From: Paenibacillus macquariensis
Lineage (GTDB): Bacteria; Bacillota; Bacilli; Paenibacillales; Paenibacillaceae
Reading direction: 5' to 3'
Assembly (NCBI RefSeq): GCF_900156375.1
Contig: NZ_FTNK01000001.1
Coordinates: 491,804 to 555,803 of the forward strand
Length of the DNA: 64,000 nucleotides
Shown piece by piece: positions 1 to 8,650 of this stretch; position 1 is the first letter of the stretch; every line of letters begins with the position of its first letter. The notes under the pieces are model-generated. The model was given only the letters and a program-made list of their open reading frames with translations. It did no database searches and was not told the origin of the DNA. A program made the translations under genes and the position numbers.

Positions 1-860
1 CGGTGTGTAAGAATCTGATATGTCGCTACCGTGACAGGCTTAACTTCTTTTTTCTGTCCCGAATATTCACCGATATCAGAAGAGACAAGCGTCGTCTTAG
101 CTGCTAGTTCATCCATCCATTGTCTAACAGATGTGGTGTTGGACGTTAAGATCAATGTCTCACATTGTAATTGTTCCATAACAGCCATTCCGATTACGGT
201 CTTTCCCCCACCACATGGAAGGACAACTACCCCACTGCCTCCACTTCCAGGTAAACCTTCAAATGCTTTGACCGCATCCTTCTGATAATCTCGCAATTGA
301 AATGATTCTTTATCCCCCGCTTCTTTCCATGCAAAAGATAATCGTTGTCCATCATCGTAACCAGCCAGATCGATAACCGGATAACCTAGCCTTATTAACT
401 CTTGTTTCATCCATCCACGACGTGCGCCATGAAAAGCCATCTCTGTCATAGAGATTCTTCGCATATCTAGCATAAGCATTCCGATCCTCTGAATGACTTC
501 ATCCATCAGTTGGGCATCAATACTTTTCAGTATGAGTTGATAGGGGACATGGGGATCTATTTCAAGCGTCAGCTTTCCATATCGACAGACCAAATCGCGA
601 ATATCCTGTATCAGTCCTAACGGAACATCCCAGCGCGACATCGAGTGAAGACTATCCACAACCCTTGTCGCAGACCATCCTAGTGATGCAGCATTCCATA
701 AAGAAAGTGGCGTAATTCTGTACGTATGAAATGATGAAGGACTCTTCACTAACTCTGCATAACAGGAAAGCTGTTCGCGTGCCTCCTCAAATGCGTAATG
801 TCCACATTCGAGCAACACCATCCGATCATGTTGTACAATACATGGCTTGCTGTTATCCAT
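1..860 (-). CDS. XPB/Rad25-type DNA repair helicase, N-terminal part (runs off the window)
   Basis: The reading frame starts at ATG 860 behind a GGAGG-containing SD and stays open to the window edge, giving about 286 residues. The first ~170 residues resemble the helicase N-terminal domain (Helicase_C_3) of bacterial XPB homologues. They are followed by RDYQ near residue 200, then the Walker A motif PCGGGKT at 215-221. TSNTTSVRQW, a motif Ia type segment, comes next. By family this is a superfamily 2 ATP-dependent DNA translocase of the XPB/ERCC3 type, expected in the cytoplasm on DNA. The DEAD/DEAH box and second RecA domain lie outside the window, so catalytic completeness cannot be judged. 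The bacterial role is not settled. No terminator for it is visible here. Confidence 0.8.
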   Translation of the reverse strand, partial: MDNSKPCIVQHDRMVLLECGHYAFEEAREQLSCYAELVKSPSSFHTYRITPLSLWNAASLGWSATRVVDSLHSMSRWDVPLGLIQDIRDLVCRYGKLTLEIDPHVPYQLILKSIDAQLMDEVIQRIGMLMLDMRRISMTEMAFHGARRGWMKQELIRLGYPVIDLAGYDDGQRLSFAWKEAGDKESFQLRDYQKDAVKAFEGLPGSGGSGVVVLPCGGGKTVIGMAVMEQLQCETLILTSNTTSVRQWMDELAAKTTLVSSDIGEYSGQKKEVKPVTVATYQILTH

Positions 861-962
861 AACTACCTCCCTCTCTAGTCGCGAAGAAGCCCATCTCCAT
901 AACATGCTAGAGATGGACTTCTTGTTATAGCTTTTCCCAAAGCAGAGAGGATCATGCAATAT

Positions 963-1005
963 AAAACAAACTGAGCCCCTATACTTAGGAGACTCAGTTT
1001 GTTTT
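963..1005 (-). terminator. Intrinsic terminator of the M20 amidohydrolase gene
   Basis: A perfect 13-bp inverted repeat (963-975 with 993-1005) begins 12 nt past the stop codon at 1017. The minus-strand 3' arm ends in TTTT. Confidence 0.8.
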
Positions 1006-1016
1006 GCATTCATTAC

Positions 1017-2189
1017 TTATAACCTATGTGACTCAACCATAGCTACTAACATTTTGAGCCCGTCGCTCATTGCTGCTTCATCAAAGTCAAAGAGAGCATG
1101 ATGATGGGGATAGTCCATTCCTCTTTCCTTGTTACCCGCTCCAATAAATATGAAGCATCCAGGAACTTGTTGTACATAATATGCGAAATCCTCTGCAGGC
1201 ATTAGTTTAGGTAATGCCTGAACATGTTCAGGTGCATACATTTTCAATGCTTCATCAAAGAAACGTTGCACTTCGTTAGTATCATTCACAAGCGGAGGAT
1301 ATCCCATAACATAGTCTACCATTGCTTCTGCACCATAGGCTTGAGCCGTTAGAGATGCCATCGATTCAATTCTTTGTCGAATATGCCCCCTCGTATCTTC
1401 ATCAAAGGTTCGAACGGTGCCTGAAATTTGACATTTCTCTGCAATCACATTCTGGGCAGTCCCCCCCTTAATCGTTCCTACGGTTACAACAGCTGGTAGA
1501 AGCGGATCAACAGAACGACTGACGATACTTTGCAATTGCATAACAAGGGCTGAACCCGCTACGATACTATCAATGGTCACATGAGGGATTCCCCCATGAC
1601 CACCCTTTCCAATAATATCAATAAAGAATTCATCGGCAGCCGCCATAAACGGGCCAGCAGCACTCCCAATGGTTCCTACTGGAAGTGGCGTCCACAAATG
1701 AAGACCATAAATAACATCTACACCTTGCAACACACCACCCTTAATCATACCTTGTGCTCCGCCAGGACACACTTCCTCTGCAGGTTGAAAGATAAATATA
1801 AGTTCCCCTCGAAGTTCACTTCGATGATCGCTAAAGTAAGTCGCTACACCTAACAGTATGGCGGTGTGACCATCGTGACCACACGCATGCATGACGCCTT
1901 TTACTTCTGAAGTATACTCACATTGCTTCTCATCATGAATCGGAAGCGCATCCATATCTGCACGCAATGCAATCTTCCTACCAGGTAGTTCTCCTTTAAG
2001 AGAAGCAACTACACCGTAGCCCCCTCCGAAGCTCGTCTGCACCTCTATTCCAAGCTTACGTAATGTCGTAGCCACGAATTCAGCTGTATTCTTTTCATGA
2101 TATGACAACTCTGGGTGACGGTGTAAATGCCTTCTCCACGCGATCATTTTAAGCTGTATTTCATTTAAAATCCGTTCTTCAATCATCAT
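1017..2189 (-). CDS. M20 family metallopeptidase / N-acyl-amino acid amidohydrolase
   Basis: This 390-residue protein belongs to the M20D amidohydrolases (hippurate hydrolase/AmhX/IAA-amino acid hydrolase group), which release amino acids from N-acyl conjugates with divalent metals. Visible motifs are RRHLHRHPELS near the N-terminus, the metal-ligand segment ACGHDGHT near residue 105, FQPAEE near residue 135 and a late HHHALFD histidine cluster. The upstream ATG at 2201 lacks an SD. The ATG at 2189 has GGAG 6 nt before it, so I start there. Substrate cannot be read from the sequence. It is divergent from the YugN-like gene. Confidence 0.85.
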   Translation of the reverse strand: MMIEERILNEIQLKMIAWRRHLHRHPELSYHEKNTAEFVATTLRKLGIEVQTSFGGGYGVVASLKGELPGRKIALRADMDALPIHDEKQCEYTSEVKGVMHACGHDGHTAILLGVATYFSDHRSELRGELIFIFQPAEEVCPGGAQGMIKGGVLQGVDVIYGLHLWTPLPVGTIGSAAGPFMAAADEFFIDIIGKGGHGGIPHVTIDSIVAGSALVMQLQSIVSRSVDPLLPAVVTVGTIKGGTAQNVIAEKCQISGTVRTFDEDTRGHIRQRIESMASLTAQAYGAEAMVDYVMGYPPLVNDTNEVQRFFDEALKMYAPEHVQALPKLMPAEDFAYYVQQVPGCFIFIGAGNKERGMDYPHHHALFDFDEAAMSDGLKMLVAMVESHRL

Positions 2190-2368
2190 AATCCGCTCCA
2201 TTTCGGGATGTAGAGTCCAAATTCCATCCTTATCTTGTTTCTATTGTATCAGAAATGGCTTATCGAGTGGGTATTCACCACGATACACTCTTGCTTGCAG
2301 AAGTTCTCGAAACATAATATCATGAATAAAGAACTTTAGAGGTTAACGAATAAGGAGATGAATAAGCG

Positions 2369-2716
2369 ATGATTATTGAGAATTCAGGACTAGACGGCCT
2401 AAAGTGTGACCTAGCTTATATGGATGATTCAGCAGAGAAATCAGGATTTTTCCGGTGGCAATGGGAATATTATCGCGCTACATACGAATATAAAATTGAG
2501 GATGCGCATAACAAGGAAGAATATTTCGTACGTATTAATACGCGCGCGATTGAGGGCAAATTAGAGAAACCAGATACGATTCTAGCAGTAGAAGCTGTGT
2601 ATATGGGTAAGGGAACTTTTCCTCATGGACTGGATTACGAAACACCGATTCCTGGACCAATCCAAGCAATTGCAAATAAAAAATTGAGCCAATTCAAAGC
2701 AATACTTGAAGCCTAA
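2369..2716 (+). CDS. YugN-like family protein
   Basis: The 115-residue protein matches the YugN family of Bacillus along its length: the N-terminal IENSGLDGL pattern, WEYYRATYEYKIED, and PHGLDYE near residue 90. Function is unknown. No signal peptide or membrane segment is seen, so it is probably cytoplasmic. The SD AAGGAG lies 11 nt upstream of the ATG. The gene stops 15 nt before the FtsW-type gene, so the two may be co-transcribed. Confidence 0.8.
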   Translation: MIIENSGLDGLKCDLAYMDDSAEKSGFFRWQWEYYRATYEYKIEDAHNKEEYFVRINTRAIEGKLEKPDTILAVEAVYMGKGTFPHGLDYETPIPGPIQAIANKKLSQFKAILEA

Positions 2717-2731
2717 TATGGTATTACAGTT

Positions 2732-3946
2732 ATGAAGGAAAACAAGCCCCAGCCTAACAAGGGGACGCCCGATTTCCAATTACTCATTCTTACTTTACTG
2801 CTCGTGGGATTTGGCCTCGTCATGGTGTATAGTTCGAGCATAGCTATTGCCTATGCCAAATATAACAATGATGCTCTGTATTTCACGAAGCGTCAATTTG
2901 TTTCCATTAGTATCGGTATCATTCTTATGCTTATCATGATGAATATTCCATATCACAAATACAAAAAATTGTTTATACCGTTTTTTGTAGTCACGATTGT
3001 GATGCTCGCTCTAGTACCTTATCTTGGTCAATTGGTCAATGGAGCACGTAGCTGGTATCGTATCGGACCGCTCAGTATCCAACCCACTGAGTTCGCTAAA
3101 CTTGCAACCATACTCTATCTTGCTGCTCTGATCACCAAGAAAGGTGAGCGACTACGTGATCTCAAAAAAGGATTTATTCCTGTTATGATGATTGCCGGTG
3201 GTGTTGCGGGACTCATCATGATGCAACCTGATTTTGGCTCTTGTATGATTCTGGTCGGTACCTGCGGCCTTATTATCTACGCAGGTGGAGCTAGTATGAA
3301 GCATATAATGGGCTCTATCGGATTATTTGTTCTAGGGGCTGCTATAGTACTGGGTATGAGTTCACTCATAGATTCTCTTTCTCACTCAGATACACCAACT
3401 ACTACCAATCAGAACTATAAGAAAGATCGTATTTCTGTTTTCTTAAATCCATTTGAAGACGAGGAAGGCGCAGGATACAATCTTATTCAATCCCTAACGG
3501 CTATTGGACAAGGTGGGGTTACCGGGTCTGGATTTGGTAAAAGTATTCAGAAACTTCATTATCTCCCGAATTCCTATAATGACTTTATCTTCGCTGTCAT
3601 TGGTGAGGAGTTTGGTTTTATTGGTACTGCATTCTTTCTCTTATTCTACTTATACTTCATTTGGCGCGGGGTATTGATTTCTCTTCGATGTCCCGACCCA
3701 TTCGGAACGTTAGTAGGCATAGGAGTCATGGGACTCATATCCATTCAAGCATTTATCAATATCGGCGGGGTTACTCAGACCATACCACTAACGGGGGTTA
3801 CCCTACCCTTCATAAGTTACGGTGGTTCATCTACGCTAGTTATGTTAATGAGTATGGGCGTTCTATTGAGTATTTCCCGTGAAAGCAACAAACCTATGAA
3901 ACAGGAATATATTAAATCACAAAAAGACTATCGGGCAACCCGATAG
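2732..3946 (+). CDS. ftsW: FtsW/RodA/SpoVE family SEDS peptidoglycan polymerase, FtsW type
   Basis: The 404-residue polytopic protein carries the SEDS signatures QPTEFAKLA (about residue 128), KDRISVFLNP and LHYLPNSYNDFIFAVIGEE, followed by FISYGGSS near the C-terminus. SEDS proteins polymerise glycan strands from lipid II with a partner class B PBP; FtsW acts at the division septum. Nearby ylaN matches the ylaN-ftsW neighbourhood of B. subtilis. The start codon lacks a convincing SD, so translation may depend on the YugN gene ending 15 nt upstream. The last codons and the TAG stop lie inside a terminator hairpin. A RodA or SpoVE role cannot be excluded by sequence alone. Confidence 0.85.
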   Translation: MKENKPQPNKGTPDFQLLILTLLLVGFGLVMVYSSSIAIAYAKYNNDALYFTKRQFVSISIGIILMLIMMNIPYHKYKKLFIPFFVVTIVMLALVPYLGQLVNGARSWYRIGPLSIQPTEFAKLATILYLAALITKKGERLRDLKKGFIPVMMIAGGVAGLIMMQPDFGSCMILVGTCGLIIYAGGASMKHIMGSIGLFVLGAAIVLGMSSLIDSLSHSDTPTTTNQNYKKDRISVFLNPFEDEEGAGYNLIQSLTAIGQGGVTGSGFGKSIQKLHYLPNSYNDFIFAVIGEEFGFIGTAFFLLFYLYFIWRGVLISLRCPDPFGTLVGIGVMGLISIQAFINIGGVTQTIPLTGVTLPFISYGGSSTLVMLMSMGVLLSISRESNKPMKQEYIKSQKDYRATR

Positions 3947-3953
3947 TCTTTTT
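3926..3953. terminator. Bidirectional terminator between ftsW and the Asp23 gene
   Basis: A perfect 10-bp stem (3926-3935 with 3939-3948, loop CAA) is flanked by AAAAA on the left and TTTTT on the right, so it can serve both convergent genes. The ftsW stop codon TAG (3944-3946) lies in the 3' arm. Confidence 0.85.
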
Positions 3954-3976
3954 AGTATGATTTAATCCATCATTAT

Positions 3977-4363
3977 TTATTTAGTTCGAATAACTAAATC
4001 TTCAATCTCATCATCTTTGAAGGCAACGCCTTCGACTTTGACATTTACTTCAACCACTTGCAGACCTGACATACTCTCTACAGCTTCACGCACATTTTGC
4101 TGCAACATACGACATACTTCATGTATAGGTGTCTCATAGAGTACGATGATACGTAAATCAATAGCAGCCTCTAGCTGACCTACTTCAACCGTAACTCCTT
4201 TTTGAACATTTTTCCCACTAAGACGTTTAGCCCATCCTTCGGATAGCCCTCCAGACATTGCAGCAATACCCGGGGTTTCCAGTGCTGCCATGCCGGCAAT
4301 TTTCGAGACGACATCATTCGAAATTCGTATATTTCCTACTTCCACTCGAAGTTGTTCCGTCAT
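3977..4363 (-). CDS. Asp23/Gls24 family envelope stress response protein
   Basis: The 128-residue protein has the Asp23 pattern: ISNDVVSKIAGMAALETPGI near the N-terminus, then VEVGQLEAAIDLRIIVLYETPI, and EVNVKVEGV at the C-terminus. Family members are small, soluble, membrane-associated proteins linked to alkaline or envelope stress. Two in-frame ATGs exist; AAGGAGG sits 7 nt before the second (4363) and abuts the first (4369), so 4363 is preferred. It stands alone, convergent with ftsW and divergent from the Ca2+/H+ antiporter. Confidence 0.85.
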   Translation of the reverse strand: MTEQLRVEVGNIRISNDVVSKIAGMAALETPGIAAMSGGLSEGWAKRLSGKNVQKGVTVEVGQLEAAIDLRIIVLYETPIHEVCRMLQQNVREAVESMSGLQVVEVNVKVEGVAFKDDEIEDLVIRTK

Positions 4364-4443
4364 GCCCATCCCTCCTTATAACTCATTATTCGTAATTGTA
4401 AATCCAAAAGGATCTAAATGCAAATAGTCATTTACAAAAATTG

Positions 4444-4472
4444 TTTACAGCATGTCATTAAATGGGTATATT
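4444..4472 (+). promoter_or_regulatory. Sigma-A type promoter for the Ca2+/H+ antiporter
   Basis: TTTACA (4444-4449) and TATATT (4467-4472) are separated by 17 nt, about 40 nt before the start codon. Only the sequence match supports it. Confidence 0.55.
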
Positions 4473-4514
4473 TTATAAGAATTTGAAAATACATAACTAT
4501 AGAGGTGTTTAATT

Positions 4515-5585
4515 ATGAAAAAACGGATTATTCCGTCCCTGCTTGTCATCACATTTATTTTAAGTGCATTAGGACATTATGCAGGTTGGGATCCTACACT
4601 CCAATTCATTTTGTCAGCCATTTCCGTCATTTTTGTTGCGGGGTTCCTTGGCAAAGCTACCGAAAATGTTGCTCATTATGCAGGTCAGCGACTAGGAGGA
4701 TTTCTAAATGCTACGTTCGGGAATGCTGCTGAGCTTATCATTGCGATTTTTCTAGTAAGAGAAGGACTTTTCGATATGGTAAAAGCCAGCTTAACCGGCT
4801 CTATCATTGGGAACCTTCTTTTAGTTCTTGGGCTTAGTCTCTTCGCTGGGGGAATGAAATTCAAAGTACAGAATTTCAACGTTACGCTTGCAGGACTTAA
4901 TGGTTCTCTCATGATCGTAGCTGTTATTGCCCTGTTTATCCCCGCTGTTTTCTTAAACACTCACGCTATTACGGCGAGCGAAACAACGACCCTCAGCTTA
5001 GTGGTAGCAGGAATCCTAATCTTCGCCTACATCGCTTGGCTTCTATTCTCTATGATCACACACAAAAAGTATTTATCCGATGTTGCAGATGCATCTCAAG
5101 AAGAACTTGAGCATGAACATGCGGTACATTGGTCTAAGCGAAAATCCATCGTTTTCCTTATAATAGCAACGGTCATGGTCGCGTTTGTAAGTGAATGGAT
5201 GGTGGATACGCTTGATTCAATAACCGCTCGTTTTGGCCTTAGTGAGATATTCGTAGGTGCCTTCTTAGTGGCGATTATCGGGAATGCAGCCGAACATAGT
5301 GCAGCGATTCTCCTCGCTATGAAGAACAAGATCGGTGCTTCTGTTGAAATAGCTGTCGGAAGTAGCTTACAGATTGCTCTATTCGTAGCACCTGTACTTA
5401 TCTTCATCAGTTATTTCACAGGCAATACCATGGACATTGTGTTCACAACCATTGAATTGGTGGCGATTGGGGTCTCTGTATTCATTGCTAAATCCATTAT
5501 TCAAGATGGATCAACCAACTGGTATGAAGGGCTTTTACTGATAGTCATCTACGTTATATTGGGTGTATCCTTTTATCTCGTCTAG
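4515..5585 (+). CDS. cax: Ca2+/H+ antiporter (CaxA/ChaA family)
   Basis: The 356-residue integral membrane protein has about ten hydrophobic segments and the two alpha-repeat motifs of the CaCA superfamily: FLNATFGNAAELI (about residues 63-75) and FLVAIIGNAAEHSAAIL (about 247-263). The glutamates of these motifs are the ion-binding acids. An acidic/histidine-rich stretch (EELEHEHAVH, about 196-205) separates the halves, as in B. subtilis YfkE. It should export Ca2+ in exchange for protons at the cytoplasmic membrane. It is a single gene with its own promoter and terminator. Confidence 0.9.
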   Translation: MKKRIIPSLLVITFILSALGHYAGWDPTLQFILSAISVIFVAGFLGKATENVAHYAGQRLGGFLNATFGNAAELIIAIFLVREGLFDMVKASLTGSIIGNLLLVLGLSLFAGGMKFKVQNFNVTLAGLNGSLMIVAVIALFIPAVFLNTHAITASETTTLSLVVAGILIFAYIAWLLFSMITHKKYLSDVADASQEELEHEHAVHWSKRKSIVFLIIATVMVAFVSEWMVDTLDSITARFGLSEIFVGAFLVAIIGNAAEHSAAILLAMKNKIGASVEIAVGSSLQIALFVAPVLIFISYFTGNTMDIVFTTIELVAIGVSVFIAKSIIQDGSTNWYEGLLLIVIYVILGVSFYLV

Positions 5586-5604
5586 ATCAATATTTTGAAA
5601 TCAT

Positions 5605-5639
5605 AAAAATGCATGTCCGATTATCGGCATGCATTTTTT
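5605..5639 (+). terminator. Terminator of the Ca2+/H+ antiporter gene
   Basis: An 11-bp stem (5605-5615 with 5628-5638) has a smaller internal stem CCGA/TCGG and a T run. The A-rich left flank may also let it serve ylaN from the other side. Confidence 0.8.
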
Positions 5640-5670
5640 AAAAATTCTATGTATGCCTGTAGTTCACAGG

Positions 5671-5958
5671 CTACTCTTTGTTGTTCATTGCCTCATAAAG
5701 AATGGCTAGGTTACGCTCAAGTTGGCTAACCAACTGTCTTCCCGCAAATTCCTCTAATAGACCTATGCGTACCGCGAAATCAACTTCTTTAGAGAAGCCA
5801 TACATTTGGGTATCCAGCACTTCCTCATAGAGAGGGCAGTAACGCGTTGCTAAATTCTCCATTTGTACTTCAATAAGCTTTTGAATTTTATCTGCATCTT
5901 CTTGTAGAAGATTGATCGCTTTGAGATTCAAATGTTCCTGTAAATCAGACGAAGTCAT
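5671..5958 (-). CDS. ylaN: YlaN family protein (DUF1507)
   Basis: The 95-residue protein is a clear YlaN: LLQEDADKIQKLIEVQMENL followed by CPLYEEVLDTQMYG and EVDFAVRIGLLEE. Work in B. subtilis and Staphylococcus aureus links YlaN to iron homeostasis through Fur; that is literature knowledge, not visible here. A TTG at 5979 in the same frame lacks an SD, whereas ATG 5958 has a GGGGGA SD 6 nt upstream. Its proximity to ftsW is conserved in Bacillus. Confidence 0.9.
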   Translation of the reverse strand: MTSSDLQEHLNLKAINLLQEDADKIQKLIEVQMENLATRYCPLYEEVLDTQMYGFSKEVDFAVRIGLLEEFAGRQLVSQLERNLAILYEAMNNKE

Positions 5959-6046
5959 GTCTCTTCCCCCTATGTCCAAAAGTCACAGCTTTAATTCTAA
6001 TCTTAATATTAGACGATAATACACATCAATACAAGAACCCAGAAAA

Positions 6047-6082
6047 AAAAGCACCCTTACTTGTAGAAGTAAGGGTGCTTTC
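6047..6082 (-). terminator. Terminator of the HPr-like gene
   Basis: A 15-bp stem (6048-6062 with 6067-6081) around loop GTAG, followed on the minus strand by a run of eight T. Confidence 0.9.
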
Positions 6083-6089
6083 ACTCACA

Positions 6090-6335
6090 TTAATCAGTGA
6101 TAACGACGATTTGCAAACCATGTTTTGCAAATACTTCTGTCATTGATGCTTTTGCTTCTTCAGCATCCGTACCATGAATATGTAATTCATAGTCCTTATG
6201 GCTGACAAGCGTAGTAAATAAGCCCAAAATACTCTTAACATCGATGTACTTATTGTCTGCTTGAAGTACGATGGAAGAACTGAACTTACCTGCCGTTTGA
6301 GCAATTTCTACAACTGCTGCATTGTTACTGGACAT
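6090..6335 (-). CDS. HPr-like protein without the active-site histidine
   Basis: The 81-residue protein aligns with HPr of the PTS: QTAGKF corresponds to QTASKY, and DVKSILGLF to the LKSIMGV segment holding the regulatory Ser46. The first beta strand and the HARP active-site motif are absent; the residue aligned with His15 is Asn4. The start is well supported (GGAGGG 7 nt upstream), so this is not a start-calling error. It cannot carry PTS phosphate at His15 but retains the serine region recognised by HPr kinase in HPr and Crh. A Crh-like regulatory role is inference. No pts gene adjoins it; its neighbours are ylaN and an aminopeptidase gene. Confidence 0.75.
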   Translation of the reverse strand: MSSNNAAVVEIAQTAGKFSSSIVLQADNKYIDVKSILGLFTTLVSHKDYELHIHGTDAEEAKASMTEVFAKHGLQIVVITD

Positions 6336-6426
6336 AGAGGATCCCTCCGTAACTTAATTTATTATTATGGTTATTAACTCCATAATGATACCTTGAATCT
6401 GCTTTCTGATGCAAGTCATTTATATG

Positions 6427-7542
6427 TTATTTCAATTGATCAGGGTTAAGTCCCTGAAGCTCAGGAATAACAAACAATCCATCCTTGCGAATTAGGATAT
6501 CATCGAAGTAAATCTCTCCACCACCGTAATCAGGACGTTGGATTAGCACCAAATCCCAATGGATCGAAGAGTTGTTCCCGTTATTGGTAACATCATAAGC
6601 TTGGCCAGGTGTAAAATGTAGACTTCCTGCAATTTTCTCATCAAATAGAATATCTTTCATAGGATGAAGGATGTATGGATTAAAACCAATTGCAAATTCC
6701 CCAATATAACGCGCGCCTTCATCTGAATCCAAGATGTCATTAAGACGTGCAGTTTCATTACTTGTTGCTTCAACAATTTTTCCATCTTTAAATGTAAACT
6801 TGATATTTTCGAAAGAAATACCATTATATACAGTCGGAGTATTGTAACTAATTGTTCCATTCACCGAGTTACGTACAGGCGCGCTATACACTTCACCATC
6901 AGGAATGTTCTTTTCACCCGAACATTTCTCTGCACCAATGTCTTTAATAGAGAATGTAAGGTCAGTACCTGGACTTGTGATACGTACTTTGTCCGTTCTT
7001 CTCATAAGTTCTGCAAGGGGATCTTGAGCAACATCCATCTTGGCATAATCAAGGTTACACACGTCAAAATAGAAGTCTTCAAAAGCTTCTGTACTTTTGT
7101 TCGCCAATTGAGCCATACTTGCGTTCGGGTAGCGAAGAACAACCCATTTCGTGTGATTAACTCGTTGTTGACTATGTACCTTATGACTATAAATGGAATT
7201 GTATAATTTCATTTTTTCTTCTGGTACATCAGACATATCATTTACATTTTCTCCTGCACGAATACCAATGTAACAGTCCATTTTTTTCATGCGTTCCAAA
7301 TCAAGCTCAGCCCATGTCTCCATTTGCTCCGAGGATGCATGAGTAAACATTGTACGTTGTACTGATTTGTCTGTCAGTTCAACGAAAGAGTTACCACCTT
7401 TATTAGCTACCTCTTCAATAATAGCCTTTAGAAGATCTCTTTCATTACCAATCATTTCTATCAATACATTTTCACCAGGTTGCACATTCACAGAATATCC
7501 AACCAAATTCTTCGCTAATTTTTGAATTCTAGGATCTTTCAT
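6427..7542 (-). CDS. M29 family aminopeptidase (AmpS/PepS/aminopeptidase T type)
   Basis: The 371-residue protein matches M29 metallo-aminopeptidases, cytoplasmic dimers using two metal ions to remove N-terminal residues. Likely metal ligands sit in GEVYSAPV (about residue 248), IGEFAIGFNP (about 312), SLHFTPGQAY (about 340) and SSIHWDLV (about 366). The upstream in-frame ATG at 7572 is unlikely because AAGGAGGAG precedes ATG 7542 at normal spacing. It appears monocistronic. Confidence 0.85.
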   Translation of the reverse strand: MKDPRIQKLAKNLVGYSVNVQPGENVLIEMIGNERDLLKAIIEEVANKGGNSFVELTDKSVQRTMFTHASSEQMETWAELDLERMKKMDCYIGIRAGENVNDMSDVPEEKMKLYNSIYSHKVHSQQRVNHTKWVVLRYPNASMAQLANKSTEAFEDFYFDVCNLDYAKMDVAQDPLAELMRRTDKVRITSPGTDLTFSIKDIGAEKCSGEKNIPDGEVYSAPVRNSVNGTISYNTPTVYNGISFENIKFTFKDGKIVEATSNETARLNDILDSDEGARYIGEFAIGFNPYILHPMKDILFDEKIAGSLHFTPGQAYDVTNNGNNSSIHWDLVLIQRPDYGGGEIYFDDILIRKDGLFVIPELQGLNPDQLK

Positions 7543-7658
7543 ACTTATTTCTCCTCCTTCAAATCTATCCATATCTATTTGAACAACGGTTAATTCTTAC
7601 ACCATTGTACCATGATCGAAGTCCCAAGTCAGCAGGAAATAGCCTGACTACACAAGGT

Positions 7659-8492
7659 TTACAATTGAAAAGAAACATCGTTCACCACGGTTTCACTCTG
7701 TTCATTTCCTTCAAGATCCAGATAGGACATTTTACTTTCCGAAGTCAGCCTTAATGGGAGATCACTTCTAGTATCAATCGTCATATGGTACACAGTACCC
7801 ACCTTGGCCTGTTTCAACATCGTCTGTAACTGCCTGTTTCCTTGCTGCCAAATGGACTCTAACTCAGAACGGACCTTCAAAGAATACGTCGTTTGTTGCT
7901 TGTCCAGTTCATCTCGTAAACCATCCATTTCACTACTTAGTTGCTTGTCTAACCATTTCAGTGCAGCTTCAGATTTCAGTTCAATCCGAAGAACTCTAGT
8001 CCCCCTTGAGGCACCCATTTCCTTTGTAATGATCTTATCCAATCCGCTAATCTCTTCTAATTGATCTAATGGATTAAATCTAACAAGAGCCTGATCCGCT
8101 TGTTCATTGGCACTTGACGTATGAATCCACCCCCCATTCATACGTCGGAAATCCGCGGAAATAGGAGTTGAATTATTTTTCTCTTTTCGAACCACAGATG
8201 CACTTGCTTTCGTTGCAGTTTGCACAGGTAATGTACTTTGCATAGCCAACTCATCATGATTTGTTAATTGTCCTTCATACGAGAATTGTTGTTCAAACTG
8301 ACGCTGTTCATTCCTCCTTAACGCAGCTTCACCTACAAAGGAAAAGGTCTCACTACCAGCCAAGCCACTTACTGAGACTTGAAATTGCTCTTCAGGAGAC
8401 GCACTAGTCGAGATCGAGTTACAACCAGATAATAAGCAACATAAACCTGCAATAGAGATCCAAGACCGCAATTTCAAAACACCATATGTCAT
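7659..8492 (-). CDS. Putative lipoprotein of unknown function
   Basis: The 277-residue protein begins with a lipoprotein signal: hydrophobic residues 11-21, then LSGC with Cys24 as the lipidation site. The mature part is polar, with KSEAALKWLDKQLSSEMDGL and a Gln-rich segment likely to be helical, and ends with beta-rich MTIDTRSDLPLRLTSESKM. The ending recalls membrane-anchored lipid-sensor or chaperone-like lipoproteins, but I cannot assign a family. The SD GAGGAG lies 9 nt upstream. A weak 6-bp hairpin follows the stop. Confidence 0.6.
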   Translation of the reverse strand: MTYGVLKLRSWISIAGLCCLLSGCNSISTSASPEEQFQVSVSGLAGSETFSFVGEAALRRNEQRQFEQQFSYEGQLTNHDELAMQSTLPVQTATKASASVVRKEKNNSTPISADFRRMNGGWIHTSSANEQADQALVRFNPLDQLEEISGLDKIITKEMGASRGTRVLRIELKSEAALKWLDKQLSSEMDGLRDELDKQQTTYSLKVRSELESIWQQGNRQLQTMLKQAKVGTVYHMTIDTRSDLPLRLTSESKMSYLDLEGNEQSETVVNDVSFQL

Positions 8493-8615
8493 CCTGATCT
8501 GCTCCTCATACGTATATTTATTCCAGTTAAATTTCTCTACATATTGACCACTTTACTTTGCTTTATCGTTCCCTATCTCATCTGGAATATAAAAAAGATT
8601 CTATTAAATCTCCAA

Positions 8616-8650
8616 AAAAAAAAGCACCTTTTACAATCCAGGTGCTTTCG
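8616..8650 (-). terminator. Terminator overlapping the end of the GGDEF gene
   Basis: A 9-bp stem (8621-8629 with 8640-8648) is followed on the minus strand by a long T run (complement of A-rich 8614-8623). The TAA stop of the gene lies in the loop. Confidence 0.8.

Noticed and set aside
31..285. Plus-strand open frame of 84 codons
   Set aside because: It is the antisense shadow of the XPB-type helicase, whose motifs are clear on the minus strand.
6090..6335. Annotation as a normal PTS phosphocarrier HPr (ptsH)
   Set aside because: The HARP motif with His15 is absent and the start codon is well supported.
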